A stretch of 64,000 nucleotides of DNA from Candidatus Polarisedimenticolia bacterium (lineage in GTDB: Bacteria; Acidobacteriota; Polarisedimenticolia; Gp22-AA2): positions 1 through 64,000 of the forward strand of contig DASYUH010000094.1 of NCBI GenBank assembly GCA_036001465.1. The letters run 5' to 3'. Position 1 is the first letter of the stretch. Each line of letters starts with the position of its first letter. A model generated the notes under the pieces. The model worked only from the letters and a program-made list of their open reading frames with translations, did no database searches and had not been told where the DNA came from. Both the position numbers and the translations under genes were made by a program. Shown in pieces: positions 9,146 to 17,927 of the stretch.

Positions 9146-10654
9146 TCAGCGGATGGCGGCGAGCTCGAAGAGGTAATCGACGAACGAGGCGACGGCGCCG
9201 TCCCAGCCCGCCACCTTGGGATTCGACGAGTCGATGACGAAGTACTCGTCGGGGGCGTGCGCGCCGCTCCCGTGGCCGAGGCCGAAATGGCCGGAGGGGA
9301 GCTTGAGCGGCTCGCCGGTGAAGACGTACCCGGGATACGAGCCGGCGTTGCGCGGCCACAGGAAGGGGTCGAGCCCCGCACGCTTGTAGACCGAGAATTG
9401 CGCGCGGATGATCGGCGCGTCCGCCGAAGTGCCGGTCGGGTCGTAGCCACCGCTCGGGTTGACCTCGATGTCGCCGAACCCGCGCTTCTTGAGGTGCGCC
9501 TTGAGGGCGGCCACCGCGCCGTCGAACGTCATGTCCGGCACGAGGCGGAGATCGAGCTTGGCCACCGCCCGGTGCGGGAGGACGGTCTTTCCGCCGGGTC
9601 CGGTGTAGCCAGCCACGAGCCCCTCGATGTTCACGGTCGGGGTGAAGAGGAATCGCTCCAGTGACGCCCGCCAGGGGAGGTCGTGGGCCCAGCGCTGCGC
9701 GGACAGCAGGCTCTTGGCGGTGGACTCGTTCAGCCGGTCCGCTGCGGTGTCGAGCATGGCGCGCTCGGCGGCCGAGGCCGGGCGGGCGGCGTCCGCGAAG
9801 CCGTCGATGGCCGGATCTCCGTCGGGCGTGACCAGCGTGTTGAGCGCCTGAACAAGGTGGAACGCGGGGCTGTCGAGACGTGCCCGGTTGCTCGAGTGCA
9901 CGTCCTTCCCGGGCCCGCGCCCCCACTTCTCTCCGCTCGCGACCAGCTCCAGCTCGACGACCCCTTTCGCGCCGAGCGAGACCGTCACGGTGCCGTCCGG
10001 GTCCTGGGACGCCGACGGCATGAAGACGCCGCTGCAGCGCTTGAGCGCGGCGGCCACCTCCGGCCGCTGCGCGACCTGCCGGAAGTGCGGCGAGCCGATC
10101 TCCTCCTCCCCCTCCGCGACCAGGACGAGGTTGACCGGAACCTTCTTGCCCGCCCCCCGGATGGCGTGCAGGGCGGCCAGGAACGCGGCCTCCGGCCCCT
10201 TCTGGTTCACCGCGCCGCGCCCCATCAGGACCTTCCCCAGGCCGGGCTTGTCTACGATGGCCGCGTCCCAAGGCGGCGAGGACCACTCGGCGGGATCCGC
10301 CTGCTTCACGTCGTACATGAAGTAGAGGCCGATGGTCCGCGGGGCGCCCGCGTCCAGCGTGGCGAACACGCCGGGCTGGCCGTCGGTGGGGACGCGCGTG
10401 ACGTTTTCGAAGCCGGCCTCGCGCGCCAGGCGCATCATCATGTCGCATCCCTCGTTCATGCCTCGGTTCTCGGCGGCAATCGACGGTTGCCGCACCCATT
10501 CCTGAAGCCGGCGCACCCCTTCATCGTGGCGCTTGGCGATTTCCGCGCGAATCGCGGCGAGCTTGTCGTCTGTGAAAGCGGCCGGCTGGAAGGCGAGCGC
10601 CGCCGCCAAGGCGGCGGCCGCGGCGGCGAGACGGCGACGTGCGATGGTCGACAT
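9146..10654 (-). CDS. M20-family peptidase-like protein with altered metal site
   Basis: A 502-residue protein with an N-terminal signal peptide (RRRLAAAAAALAAALAFQPAAF), so probably periplasmic. The fold pattern is M20 dipeptidase-like: YFMYDVKQADPAEW (111-124), GRGAVNQKGPEAAF (145-158), VAEGEEEIGS (179-188) and GSGAHAPDEY near 465. The catalytic Glu cluster and the late His are present. The first zinc His of the family HxD motif is Met113, and the bridging Asp of GRGxxDDKG is Asn150. Either it belongs to a subfamily using another metal arrangement or it has lost peptidase activity. It lies 42 nt after the TlpA gene on the same strand, with ndvB beginning 130 nt downstream. The ATG at 10654 has GAGGTAG about 10 nt upstream. 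Confidence 0.82.
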   Translation of the reverse strand: MSTIARRRLAAAAAALAAALAFQPAAFTDDKLAAIRAEIAKRHDEGVRRLQEWVRQPSIAAENRGMNEGCDMMMRLAREAGFENVTRVPTDGQPGVFATLDAGAPRTIGLYFMYDVKQADPAEWSSPPWDAAIVDKPGLGKVLMGRGAVNQKGPEAAFLAALHAIRGAGKKVPVNLVLVAEGEEEIGSPHFRQVAQRPEVAAALKRCSGVFMPSASQDPDGTVTVSLGAKGVVELELVASGEKWGRGPGKDVHSSNRARLDSPAFHLVQALNTLVTPDGDPAIDGFADAARPASAAERAMLDTAADRLNESTAKSLLSAQRWAHDLPWRASLERFLFTPTVNIEGLVAGYTGPGGKTVLPHRAVAKLDLRLVPDMTFDGAVAALKAHLKKRGFGDIEVNPSGGYDPTGTSADAPIIRAQFSVYKRAGLDPFLWPRNAGSYPGYVFTGEPLKLPSGHFGLGHGSGAHAPDEYFVIDSSNPKVAGWDGAVASFVDYLFELAAIR

Positions 10655-10696
10655 GGCGCGCAGTCTACCTCAGACCGGCGGGGGGCGGCGCCTCTT

Positions 10697-11698
10697 TCAG
10701 CGCGTGATCTTCGCCAGCGCGCGGTCGAGCTCGGCGTCGGTGAGCCGTGTGGGGGTGTACTCGCGCACCACCCCGGCGCGGTCGACGAACACGAACGTCG
10801 GGGTGCTCGAGCCGCCGTAGCGCTCCATCGAGGCGGTGCTGATCACGATCGGAATCGATCCGACGTCGGCGTAGACCGTTTTCCACACGCTGTCGATCCG
10901 CGCCTTCTCGGCCGCGCGATTCGCCTCCTCGTCGTAGTAGCGGGTCAGCGCCACGAATTGAACGCCTTGGGCGGCGTGGCGCTTCCGGGCGCGTGCCAGG
11001 GCCCCCTGCTGGGCCTTGCAGTCGCCGCACCACTCGGCCCACAGGAACAGCACGACCGGCTTGCCCTTGAGGGAAGCCAGCGCGGGCGGCCGGTCGCCGA
11101 TGAAGTCCTCGATCGCCAGCTCCGGCGCGGCGCTCCCTGTCAGCGTCAGGATGTCGATCCGCTTGTTGAGGCGCGAGCGCAGCGCCACGGGACCGGTGAT
11201 CCCGGCGAGCTCGCGGCGCACGAACTCCGCGGCCTTCCGCGGTCCGCTCGTGCGCTCGATTCGCTGCGCTTCGACCTCGATCGCCGCGCCGAGCGCGATC
11301 TCGAGGACGTGGTCCGCTTCCAGACTTGCTCCATGCGCCATCCGGTCGGCGCAGCGCGCGCGCACGTCGGCGGCGTAGCGCTTCGCCTTATCCAGGTCCC
11401 CGACCAGCAGGGCGCCGCGCGCCAGCCACGAGAGTCCGCTCAGGTAGGGATCGTCCTCTCCGTTGTCGGCGCGATGGACCTCGAGCATCGACTCGGCGCT
11501 CAGGAGATCCCCCGCCGCGAGCTTGTTGCGGATGCCGCTCACCGGACTGGGAGCGGGGGACGGAGAAGGCGAGGCCGCCGGGACGGGCGGTACTGAGGCC
11601 GGTGGAGGCGTGGGATTCCGGGCGAGCGCGACCGAGCCGGCCGCCAGCGTCACCGCGGCCGCCCACGCGATCAGATGTCGAGGCCATCCTGGCGACAT
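10697..11698 (-). CDS. TlpA-family thioredoxin-like protein
   Basis: A 333-residue envelope protein. The N-terminus has a hydrophobic signal or anchor (LIAWAAAVTLAAGSVALA) followed by a Pro/Ala/Ser-rich linker to about residue 55. A helical middle domain follows. The C-terminal half is a thioredoxin/AhpC-TSA fold with VLFLWAEWCGDCKAQQ, giving a C-G-D-C redox pair near residue 223, and a downstream STPTFVFVDRAG strand. TlpA proteins pass reducing equivalents to secreted proteins or deliver them for cytochrome c maturation; which applies here cannot be told. The ATG at 11698 is preceded by GAGGAGA. It is divergent from padR1 across about 220 nt and probably co-transcribed with the M20 gene. Confidence 0.85.
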   Translation of the reverse strand: MSPGWPRHLIAWAAAVTLAAGSVALARNPTPPPASVPPVPAASPSPSPAPSPVSGIRNKLAAGDLLSAESMLEVHRADNGEDDPYLSGLSWLARGALLVGDLDKAKRYAADVRARCADRMAHGASLEADHVLEIALGAAIEVEAQRIERTSGPRKAAEFVRRELAGITGPVALRSRLNKRIDILTLTGSAAPELAIEDFIGDRPPALASLKGKPVVLFLWAEWCGDCKAQQGALARARKRHAAQGVQFVALTRYYDEEANRAAEKARIDSVWKTVYADVGSIPIVISTASMERYGGSSTPTFVFVDRAGVVREYTPTRLTDAELDRALAKITR

Positions 11699-11854
11699 CA
11701 GAATCTCCTCGGGACGGAGGAACCCTCCGCCATGGCACCGGCGCCGACCGGGGGGAGGATCTTACTCCCGGGAGGGCCATGGCGGAATGACACTCGCATC
11801 GCCACCATCCGGGATCTCCTCGGAATGCCACGCCCGGCGAGATGATGGCTCCAC

Positions 11855-11910
11855 TTGACAATCTAGGGGAGGCGCGTGGTATCGTCTCTCATCTTGATTG
11901 TCTAGAGGAG
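11855..11910 (+). promoter_or_regulatory. promoter and putative PadR operator of padR1-adop1
   Basis: A perfect -35 TTGACA (11855-11860) is followed after 19 nt by TATCGT (11880-11885), itself preceded by TG in extended -10 position. The segment carries an inverted repeat, GACAATC (11857-11863) and GATTGTC (11896-11902). It also has a direct repeat, TCTAGGGGAG (11862-11871) and TCTAGAGGAG (11901-11910); the second copy is also the ribosome binding site. One arm overlaps the -35 and the other the translation start region, which would suit autorepression by the PadR protein. Operator function is inferred. Confidence 0.55.
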
Positions 11911-11917
11911 ACCGCCC

Positions 11918-12247
11918 CTGTCCGAAAAACCGTCCGGCGTGGTCCAGGGCACCCTGGACATGCTCATCCTGAAGACTCTCGCCCTCGAACCGATGCATGG
12001 GTACGGCATCGGCGTCCGTCTCAAGCAGATCAGCCGGGGAGTCTTCCAGGTGAACGTGGGCTCCCTGTTTCCGGCCTTCCGCCGCCTGGAGCGGGAAGGG
12101 CTGATCAAGGGGGAGTGGCGCGGGACGGAGAACAACCGTCGGGCCAGGTATTACATCGCCACCGAGCGCGGGCTGAGGCAGCTCAAGAGTGAGACCCGGG
12201 AGTGGGAACGACAGACTGCGGCCATTGCCAGAATCCTGGAAGCCTGA
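11918..12247 (+). CDS. PadR-family transcriptional regulator
   Basis: A 109-residue winged-helix repressor of the PadR type: [18 protein letters not shown], then [14 protein letters not shown], the wing segment [10 protein letters not shown] and a C-terminal helix. PadR proteins beside ADOP permeases commonly control them. Start choice: a TAG at 11903-11905 closes the frame upstream, and the only options are a CTG at 11918 (7 nt after AGGAG) and a GTG at 11939 (28 nt after AGGAG). The CTG also restores the usual N-terminus xSEKP before VQGTLD, so I favour it despite being a rare start codon. The stop is 11 nt before the adop1 ATG, so the two are one operon. Confidence 0.88.
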   Translation: MSEKPSGVVQGTLDMLILKTLALEPMHGYGIGVRLKQISRGVFQVNVGSLFPAFRRLEREGLIKGEWRGTENNRRARYYIATERGLRQLKSETREWERQTAAIARILEA

Positions 12248-12258
12248 AGAAGAACTCC

Positions 12259-14868
12259 ATGTCGCTTCTGCGGAGATTCGCCGGCGGAATTCGGGGCCTG
12301 CTGCGAAAGGACCGGATCGAACGGGAGCTCGACGAGGAGCTGCGGGGTTTCCTGGATGCCGCGATCGCGGAAGGAATGCGCGCGGGCATGAGTCGCGAAG
12401 ACGCGATTCGGGCCGCCCGGATGGAGATGGGGAGTCTTGACGCCGTCAAGGAGGAGGTCCGCGCCGTAGGCTGGGAAACCGCGCTGGACACGGTGTGGCG
12501 GGACGTGCGGCACGGTGCCCGCGTGCTGCGGAATCATCCGGGGTTCGCGTGCGCCGCCATCCTGACGCTGGCATTGGGGATCGGCGCCAACACCGCGATC
12601 TTCAGCGTCGTCAGCACCGTCCTGCTCAAACCATTGCCCTATCCCGACCCCGACCGACTCGTGACGTTGCCGGGCGGACAGTCGCTGCCGGACCTCATGG
12701 ACCTCGCGGAGCGGTCGACCACATTCGAGGCACTGGGGGCAAGCGCCGGCTGGGCCCTGGATCTGGTGGGCGAAGGAGAGCCGCAGCGAATCGACGGCGA
12801 GCTGGTCGCGGGGGACCTGTTCCGGGCGCTCGGGGTTCAGGCGCTCCTCGGACGCACCTTTTCCGAAGCGGATGACCGCGCGCGCGCCCCCGTCGTGGTG
12901 GTCAGCCACGAGTTCTGGCGGGCCCACCTGGCCTCCGATCGGGCCGCCGTCGGCCGGCAGCTCAACCTGAGCGGGGCCGCCTATACCGTGATCGCCGTGA
13001 TGCCGCGGGGGTTCAGGCTGCCCTTCTTCGCCTTCAAGTCCCAGATCTGGATTCCGTTTCGAACCGGGTATCCCGAGGGGGCCGATGCGCGCGGGGCCCA
13101 CTTCCTTCTCGCCGTGGCGCGACTCCGGGACGGCGCGAGCCTCGGCGACGCGCGAACCGAGTTGGAGGTGATCGGCAGGCGAATCGGAGAGCTGAATCCA
13201 ACCGAGGCCCGGGATTTCACGGCCGAAGACCTGCGCGATCACGTGGTCGGTGGAGTGCGCACGCCGCTCTTGATCCTGCTGGGGGCGGTCAGCCTGGTGC
13301 TGCTCATCGCGTGCAGCAATTTCGCGTCTCTCCTGCTGGCGCGCGGCGTGGCGCGACGCCGGGAGATGCAGGTGAGGCACGCCCTGGGCGCCAGCCGCGG
13401 GAGGCTCGTGCGCCAGCTCGTCACCGAGAGCGCGGTGCTGTCGATCCTCGGTGGCGGAGCAGGCGTCCTCCTCGCCAGCCGCGGGGTGGACCTTCTGGTG
13501 CGCCTGATGCCCACGGAGCTCCCGTCCTTTCACCATGTCGCCATCGACTCCCGGACGATGATCTACACGCTGCTGGTGTCGGTCGCCACCGGCCTGGTGT
13601 TCGGCGTGGCGCCCGCCTTGCACCTGTGCAACGCCGGGGCGGTGCGGCCTTCCGGCGCGCGCTCCACGGAAGGCCGATCGTCGCTGTGGCGCGCGCTGGT
13701 GATCGCCGAGCTGGCGCTGGCGACGGTGCTGTTGATCGGGGCCGGGCTTCTGATCAGGAGCTACTGGCATCTGCGAAGCGTGGCCTTGGGGTTCGAGCCC
13801 GACCGGGTCCTGACGTTCCGGCTGACGCTGCCGGCGTCGCGCTACGAGCCGATCCCCGCCCAGGAGTCCTTCCTCGCGCGATTGGACCAGGGGCTGCGTG
13901 CGTCCCCCGGCGTCGCTGCGGCCGGTCTCGTCAGCGAGTTGCCTCTGGCCGGATGGCGCATGCTGCACAACATGATCGTCGAGGGCCAGGCGCCCGTGCC
14001 CGAAGGCCGGGAGCCGGAGGTCCACACCCACGAGGTCAGCCCCGATTACTTCGTCGCGATGGGAACGCCGCTGCGGCGCGGGCGCGGCTTCACCGACCAG
14101 GACGGTCCGACCTCGCCGCTCGTCGGCGTGGTCAACGAGGCGTTCGTGCGCCGGTTCCTTCCCGATCGCGATCCCCTGGGGGCGCGCGCCCGCTGGGCTC
14201 GGGGCGAGCCGGACGCCTGGATGACCATCGTGGGGGTCGCCGCCGACACGCGCTTCGAGGCGCTCAACGAAGACCAGCCGCCGACCATCTACACGCCGAC
14301 CACTCAGAAGCAGCAGCCGTGGAAGCGCTGGACCTCGGCCGTCATCCGCAGCAAGGCAGGGGATCCCATGCTGTTGGCCGATTCCCTGCGGCAGGTGGTG
14401 TGGCGCTTCGATGCCCGGTTGCCGATCACCGATGTGGCCCCCATGTCGGCCGTCATACAGGAATCGGTCAGCGAGCGCCGCTTCAACCTGATGCTGCTTT
14501 CGGCGTTCGCGGCCCTGGCGGTCGTCCTGGCCGCGGTCGGCGTGTACGGAGTCCTGGCGCACCTGGTCGCGCAACGCTCGCGGGAGATCGGGGTCCACAT
14601 GGCACTCGGCGCCCAGCGCTCCGATATCTTCCGGCTGATGCTCCGTCAAGGGCTGCCGCTGATCGGCTGGGGCATGCTCGGCGGCGGGCTGGGGGCGCTG
14701 TGCGTCACCCGCGTCCTCCGCAGCCTGTTGTACGAGGTGGGCGCCGCCGACCCGGCGACCTTTGGCTCCGCCATGGCGGGGCTTGCCCTGGTGGGGCTGC
14801 TCGCCAGCTTCATCCCCGCGCGGCGCGCCCTGCGCGTCGATCCCGCCGTCTCGTTGCGGGACGAGTAG
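12259..14868 (+). CDS. ADOP-family ABC transporter permease
   Basis: An 869-residue inner-membrane permease of the acidobacterial duplicated orphan permease type. It has a charged N-terminal segment ([15 protein letters not shown]), a first membrane helix with [17 protein letters not shown] near 96-118, a MacB-type periplasmic domain, an FtsX-like membrane block near 334-440 ([18 protein letters not shown]), a second periplasmic domain and a second FtsX block at the C-terminus ([21 protein letters not shown]). No ATP-binding subunit lies nearby, as usual for the group. Substrate is unknown; MacB relatives export peptides, lipids or siderophores. The ATG at 12259 sits 6 nt after GAAGAAG; an upstream in-frame start at 12202 would overlap padR1. 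Confidence 0.9.
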   Translation: MSLLRRFAGGIRGLLRKDRIERELDEELRGFLDAAIAEGMRAGMSREDAIRAARMEMGSLDAVKEEVRAVGWETALDTVWRDVRHGARVLRNHPGFACAAILTLALGIGANTAIFSVVSTVLLKPLPYPDPDRLVTLPGGQSLPDLMDLAERSTTFEALGASAGWALDLVGEGEPQRIDGELVAGDLFRALGVQALLGRTFSEADDRARAPVVVVSHEFWRAHLASDRAAVGRQLNLSGAAYTVIAVMPRGFRLPFFAFKSQIWIPFRTGYPEGADARGAHFLLAVARLRDGASLGDARTELEVIGRRIGELNPTEARDFTAEDLRDHVVGGVRTPLLILLGAVSLVLLIACSNFASLLLARGVARRREMQVRHALGASRGRLVRQLVTESAVLSILGGGAGVLLASRGVDLLVRLMPTELPSFHHVAIDSRTMIYTLLVSVATGLVFGVAPALHLCNAGAVRPSGARSTEGRSSLWRALVIAELALATVLLIGAGLLIRSYWHLRSVALGFEPDRVLTFRLTLPASRYEPIPAQESFLARLDQGLRASPGVAAAGLVSELPLAGWRMLHNMIVEGQAPVPEGREPEVHTHEVSPDYFVAMGTPLRRGRGFTDQDGPTSPLVGVVNEAFVRRFLPDRDPLGARARWARGEPDAWMTIVGVAADTRFEALNEDQPPTIYTPTTQKQQPWKRWTSAVIRSKAGDPMLLADSLRQVVWRFDARLPITDVAPMSAVIQESVSERRFNLMLLSAFAALAVVLAAVGVYGVLAHLVAQRSREIGVHMALGAQRSDIFRLMLRQGLPLIGWGMLGGGLGALCVTRVLRSLLYEVGAADPATFGSAMAGLALVGLLASFIPARRALRVDPAVSLRDE

Positions 14869-14903
14869 GATCGGACTCCCCTCGCAGCCGCGGGCGTTCT
14901 GCC

Positions 14904-17837
14904 TCAGCGCTCCCGCAACCGCACGAGCCCGGCCTCCGCCTCTTCGAGCAGCGGGCGGACCTCCGCGTCGCACCCCTGCCACGCGGCGGCAAAGCGGCCG
15001 TAGTGCCGCGCCGCCCGCTCCGTGTCCCCCAGGCGCTCGTGGATCGCCCCCCGCTTGAGATGCGCGGGAATGGCGTAGATCAGATCGTGGACCGAGCCGC
15101 GCAGGAACGAGGCGTACCAGGGGAGGGCCTCCTCGTGGCGCCCGGACTCCTCGAGCCATTCCGCCAGGGTGAAGCGCTCGTCCGCCTGCGCGTGGAGCAG
15201 CGACGGGAAGACGAGATCGAAGCGCACCGGCCTCCTGGCCCGCAGAAGCACCTCCAGCGCTTTCTCGCGGCGTCCCTGGGACCACGCGCAGCGCGCCCGC
15301 AACCCCGCGGCCATCTCGCGCACCAGTGCCTCCACGTCGGGGGGACAAGCCGCCGCCTCGAGCGCCGCGGCGTGCTCCAGCGCCTCGGCATGGTCCCCCA
15401 GGCGCTCGCTCAGGAGCCCGAGCAGGTAGAGACGTTGATGGCCGTACAGATCCGCCCGCGGCAGGAGCCGCGAGGCCGGCTCACGGACGGTGGCCGGCGG
15501 GGCAGGCGTCCAGCGGCCAAGATCGGCGCGCAACGTCTCGAGAGCGGACGCCGGCGCGCGCACGACGGGAGAGGCGGCCGTGAATCCCCGGTACACCAGC
15601 GCCTGATCGGGGTCCAGGGCCGCCGACGCGGCCAGCTCGGCCTGCGCCGATCGCCAGCGGCCCCGGGCCAGCTCCAGGTGGGCGCGCAGCACGTGTCCGA
15701 GCGCGCGCACCTCCGGAGATCGCACCGGATCGATCGCCGCCGACGTCAGCCTGAGGGCCCCCTCGAGGTCGCCGAGGTAGGCGGCGACCGCGCGGACGGC
15801 CCAGTTCACCGCCCGATCGCTCGCTTGGCGCAGCTCGGCCTCGACGCCGTCCTGTCCGCCGGCGTCGCCGAGAGCGAAGGCCCGCGCGGCGCGCATCCAC
15901 GTGGCGGCGTCGCCGGTGGGGCTCAGGGCGAGGACTCGCTCGACGAGGGTCTCGAGCGTGGCCCGGTCTCCGCAGCTCGCTGCAATCGCCCCAAGATGGA
16001 CGAGCCCGTTGACATGGTCGGGGTCGAGGGCGACCACGCGCTCCCACGCCTCCCGCGAGTCGGCCATCGGGCGGCCGCGCAGCGGGCCGGCATGGAACTG
16101 GACCTCTCCCAGCTGGTACCACGCCTCGACGTCGTCGGGATAGGTGCCGAGCACCGACCGGTAGAGCCGCTCGGCCTCGTCGTTGTCGGCCCGCAGCACC
16201 GCGTGAAACGCCTCGAGCAGGCGGCCGTCCCGCTCCGAGAGGCGTGTCCTGTGCCGGAGCGCCTGGCCGGCGGCCTGAAGCGCCAGGTCCGCCTGCCCCG
16301 ACCACAGCGCCGCGACGCTCATCCGGTACCAGGCGAGGGCGAATCCCGGATCGACGCCGACCGAGCGCCGGTAGGCCTCCACGGCGGGCTCCCGGCGCAT
16401 GGCGCGCATCTCCGCCTCCCCTTCGAGATAGGCCTTCAGGGCGGCGAACGATCCGGTCGCCAGCGCCGCGATCCGGGTGAATCGGGTCTCCGGCCCCCCG
16501 CAACGCCCCGTCAGGAGCTGCGTCGTGAGGTCGTCCACCATCCCGAAGATCCCGTCCGCGTCCCCCTGGACGGAGCCCCGCGCGACCGCCTGCCCGGCGC
16601 CGCACGCCTCGTACAGCGTGGCATTGAGCTGCACCCGACCGCCCGCCTCCAGGATGTTTCCGAGGACGAACAGCCCGGCTCCGAGGCGTTGCGCGAGACC
16701 CTGCGCGCAATCCGGGCCCACCGCCCCGCCGGCCTCCCGAGCCAGGGTTCCCAGCACGACGTGGGCGTCCACGCTCCGCAGTTCCCCCGCGCCGTCGAGC
16801 TTGGTGCTCAGGAGGTCGACCATGCCCTCCCTGAGGTAGCCGAACCGCTCGCTCCCGCGCACGGTGAACGGAAACACGGCGATGGTCGTGGGGGAGAGGG
16901 CGGCCGTCTCGCTGCCTCGTTCCGCCGGCTCGGCGACCCCGGCGCCGGCCGCCGCGCCCCGCAGATCGAGGAGGGCGCGCACGAGCTCCCGCGCGTCGTC
17001 GTATCGCTCCGCCGCCGGCTTCCTGAGACAGCGCTGCAGGACGCGCTCGAAGGCCGCCGGCAGTCCGGGCTGAAGGCGTGCCGGCGGGTCGGGCTCCGCT
17101 TCGAGGATCCGGGCCAGGATCGCCATGGCCCCCTCCGCCTCGAAGGGGCACCGGCCGGTCGCCATCTCGTAAAGGACCGTCCCGAAGGAGAAGATGTCGG
17201 AGCGGGCGTCCACCTCCTTGCCGAGCGCCTGCTCGGGAGACATGTAAGGAAGGGTTCCCTGGAGCCCCCCGGCCCGCGCGCCGCCGGCGATCGCCTGCCC
17301 GCCCGAAGACCGGGTGCGGCTGGTGCTCGCCGCCGCGTCATGGGTGGCTGCGGTCGGGGCGGGGATCGCCAGCCCGAAGTCGAGGATCTTCACCCGGCCC
17401 TGCCGCGTCACCATGATGTTCTGGGGCTTCAGGTCGCGATGGACGATCCGGCGGGCGTGGGCCTCCGCGAGACCATCCGCCACGTCCACGGCGATGTCGA
17501 GCAGGCGACCGAATGGCAGCGGGCCCGCGCGCCCCAGGAGGCTGTGCAGCGTCTCCCCTTCGACCAGCTCCATGGCGATGAAGGAGGCGTCGTCCGCTTC
17601 ACGAACCTCGTAGATGGTGCAGATGTTCGGATGGTTGAGGGCGGCCGCCGCCCGGGCCTCGCGCAGGAGCCGCGCCCTCGGTCCGCCCCCGGCGGCGGTC
17701 GTCTCGGAGAGCACCTTCAGCGCCACCGGCCGCCGCAGGGTGATGTCCTCGGCCCGGAAGACGAGGCCCATCCCCCCCTCGCCGATCTTCTCGACGATAC
17801 GGTAGTGCGAGACCACGTCCCCTGGCTTGAGCGGCAC
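14904..17837 (-). CDS. Hanks-type serine/threonine protein kinase with TPR-like C-terminus
   Basis: A 977-residue protein. The kinase domain spans about residues 12-280: IGEGGMGLVFRAED (glycine loop), VALKVL (ATP lysine), IVHRDLKPQNIMV (catalytic loop near 135), DFGLAIP (about 152) and a GTLPYMSPEQALG activation segment. All catalytic residues are present, so an active kinase is expected. An IAVFPFTV...LSTKL segment resembling the regulator-like domain of adenylate cyclase/kinase proteins follows near 320-500. Repeated helical pairs with TPR-like ALAWYRMSVAALWSG and EAWYQLGEVQFHAG run to the C-terminus. No membrane helix was seen, so it is probably soluble. It starts at a GTG with GGAG 8 nt upstream and lies 90 nt after adop2. 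Confidence 0.9.
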   Translation of the reverse strand: MPLKPGDVVSHYRIVEKIGEGGMGLVFRAEDITLRRPVALKVLSETTAAGGGPRARLLREARAAAALNHPNICTIYEVREADDASFIAMELVEGETLHSLLGRAGPLPFGRLLDIAVDVADGLAEAHARRIVHRDLKPQNIMVTRQGRVKILDFGLAIPAPTAATHDAAASTSRTRSSGGQAIAGGARAGGLQGTLPYMSPEQALGKEVDARSDIFSFGTVLYEMATGRCPFEAEGAMAILARILEAEPDPPARLQPGLPAAFERVLQRCLRKPAAERYDDARELVRALLDLRGAAAGAGVAEPAERGSETAALSPTTIAVFPFTVRGSERFGYLREGMVDLLSTKLDGAGELRSVDAHVVLGTLAREAGGAVGPDCAQGLAQRLGAGLFVLGNILEAGGRVQLNATLYEACGAGQAVARGSVQGDADGIFGMVDDLTTQLLTGRCGGPETRFTRIAALATGSFAALKAYLEGEAEMRAMRREPAVEAYRRSVGVDPGFALAWYRMSVAALWSGQADLALQAAGQALRHRTRLSERDGRLLEAFHAVLRADNDEAERLYRSVLGTYPDDVEAWYQLGEVQFHAGPLRGRPMADSREAWERVVALDPDHVNGLVHLGAIAASCGDRATLETLVERVLALSPTGDAATWMRAARAFALGDAGGQDGVEAELRQASDRAVNWAVRAVAAYLGDLEGALRLTSAAIDPVRSPEVRALGHVLRAHLELARGRWRSAQAELAASAALDPDQALVYRGFTAASPVVRAPASALETLRADLGRWTPAPPATVREPASRLLPRADLYGHQRLYLLGLLSERLGDHAEALEHAAALEAAACPPDVEALVREMAAGLRARCAWSQGRREKALEVLLRARRPVRFDLVFPSLLHAQADERFTLAEWLEESGRHEEALPWYASFLRGSVHDLIYAIPAHLKRGAIHERLGDTERAARHYGRFAAAWQGCDAEVRPLLEEAEAGLVRLRER

Positions 17838-17927
17838 CGCGGATCTCCGGCCGAGTGGCCCCCATGATACCGCTTCGGCCGGCGGACGATCGGTGCGGGC
17901 CCGCGGGAGGAACGGGGCCCGGGCCGC

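Noticed and set aside
12202-12258. Earlier ATG for the first ADOP permease
   Set aside because: It would overlap padR1 by 46 nt and add residues that mirror padR coding; the ATG at 12259 has its own ribosome site.
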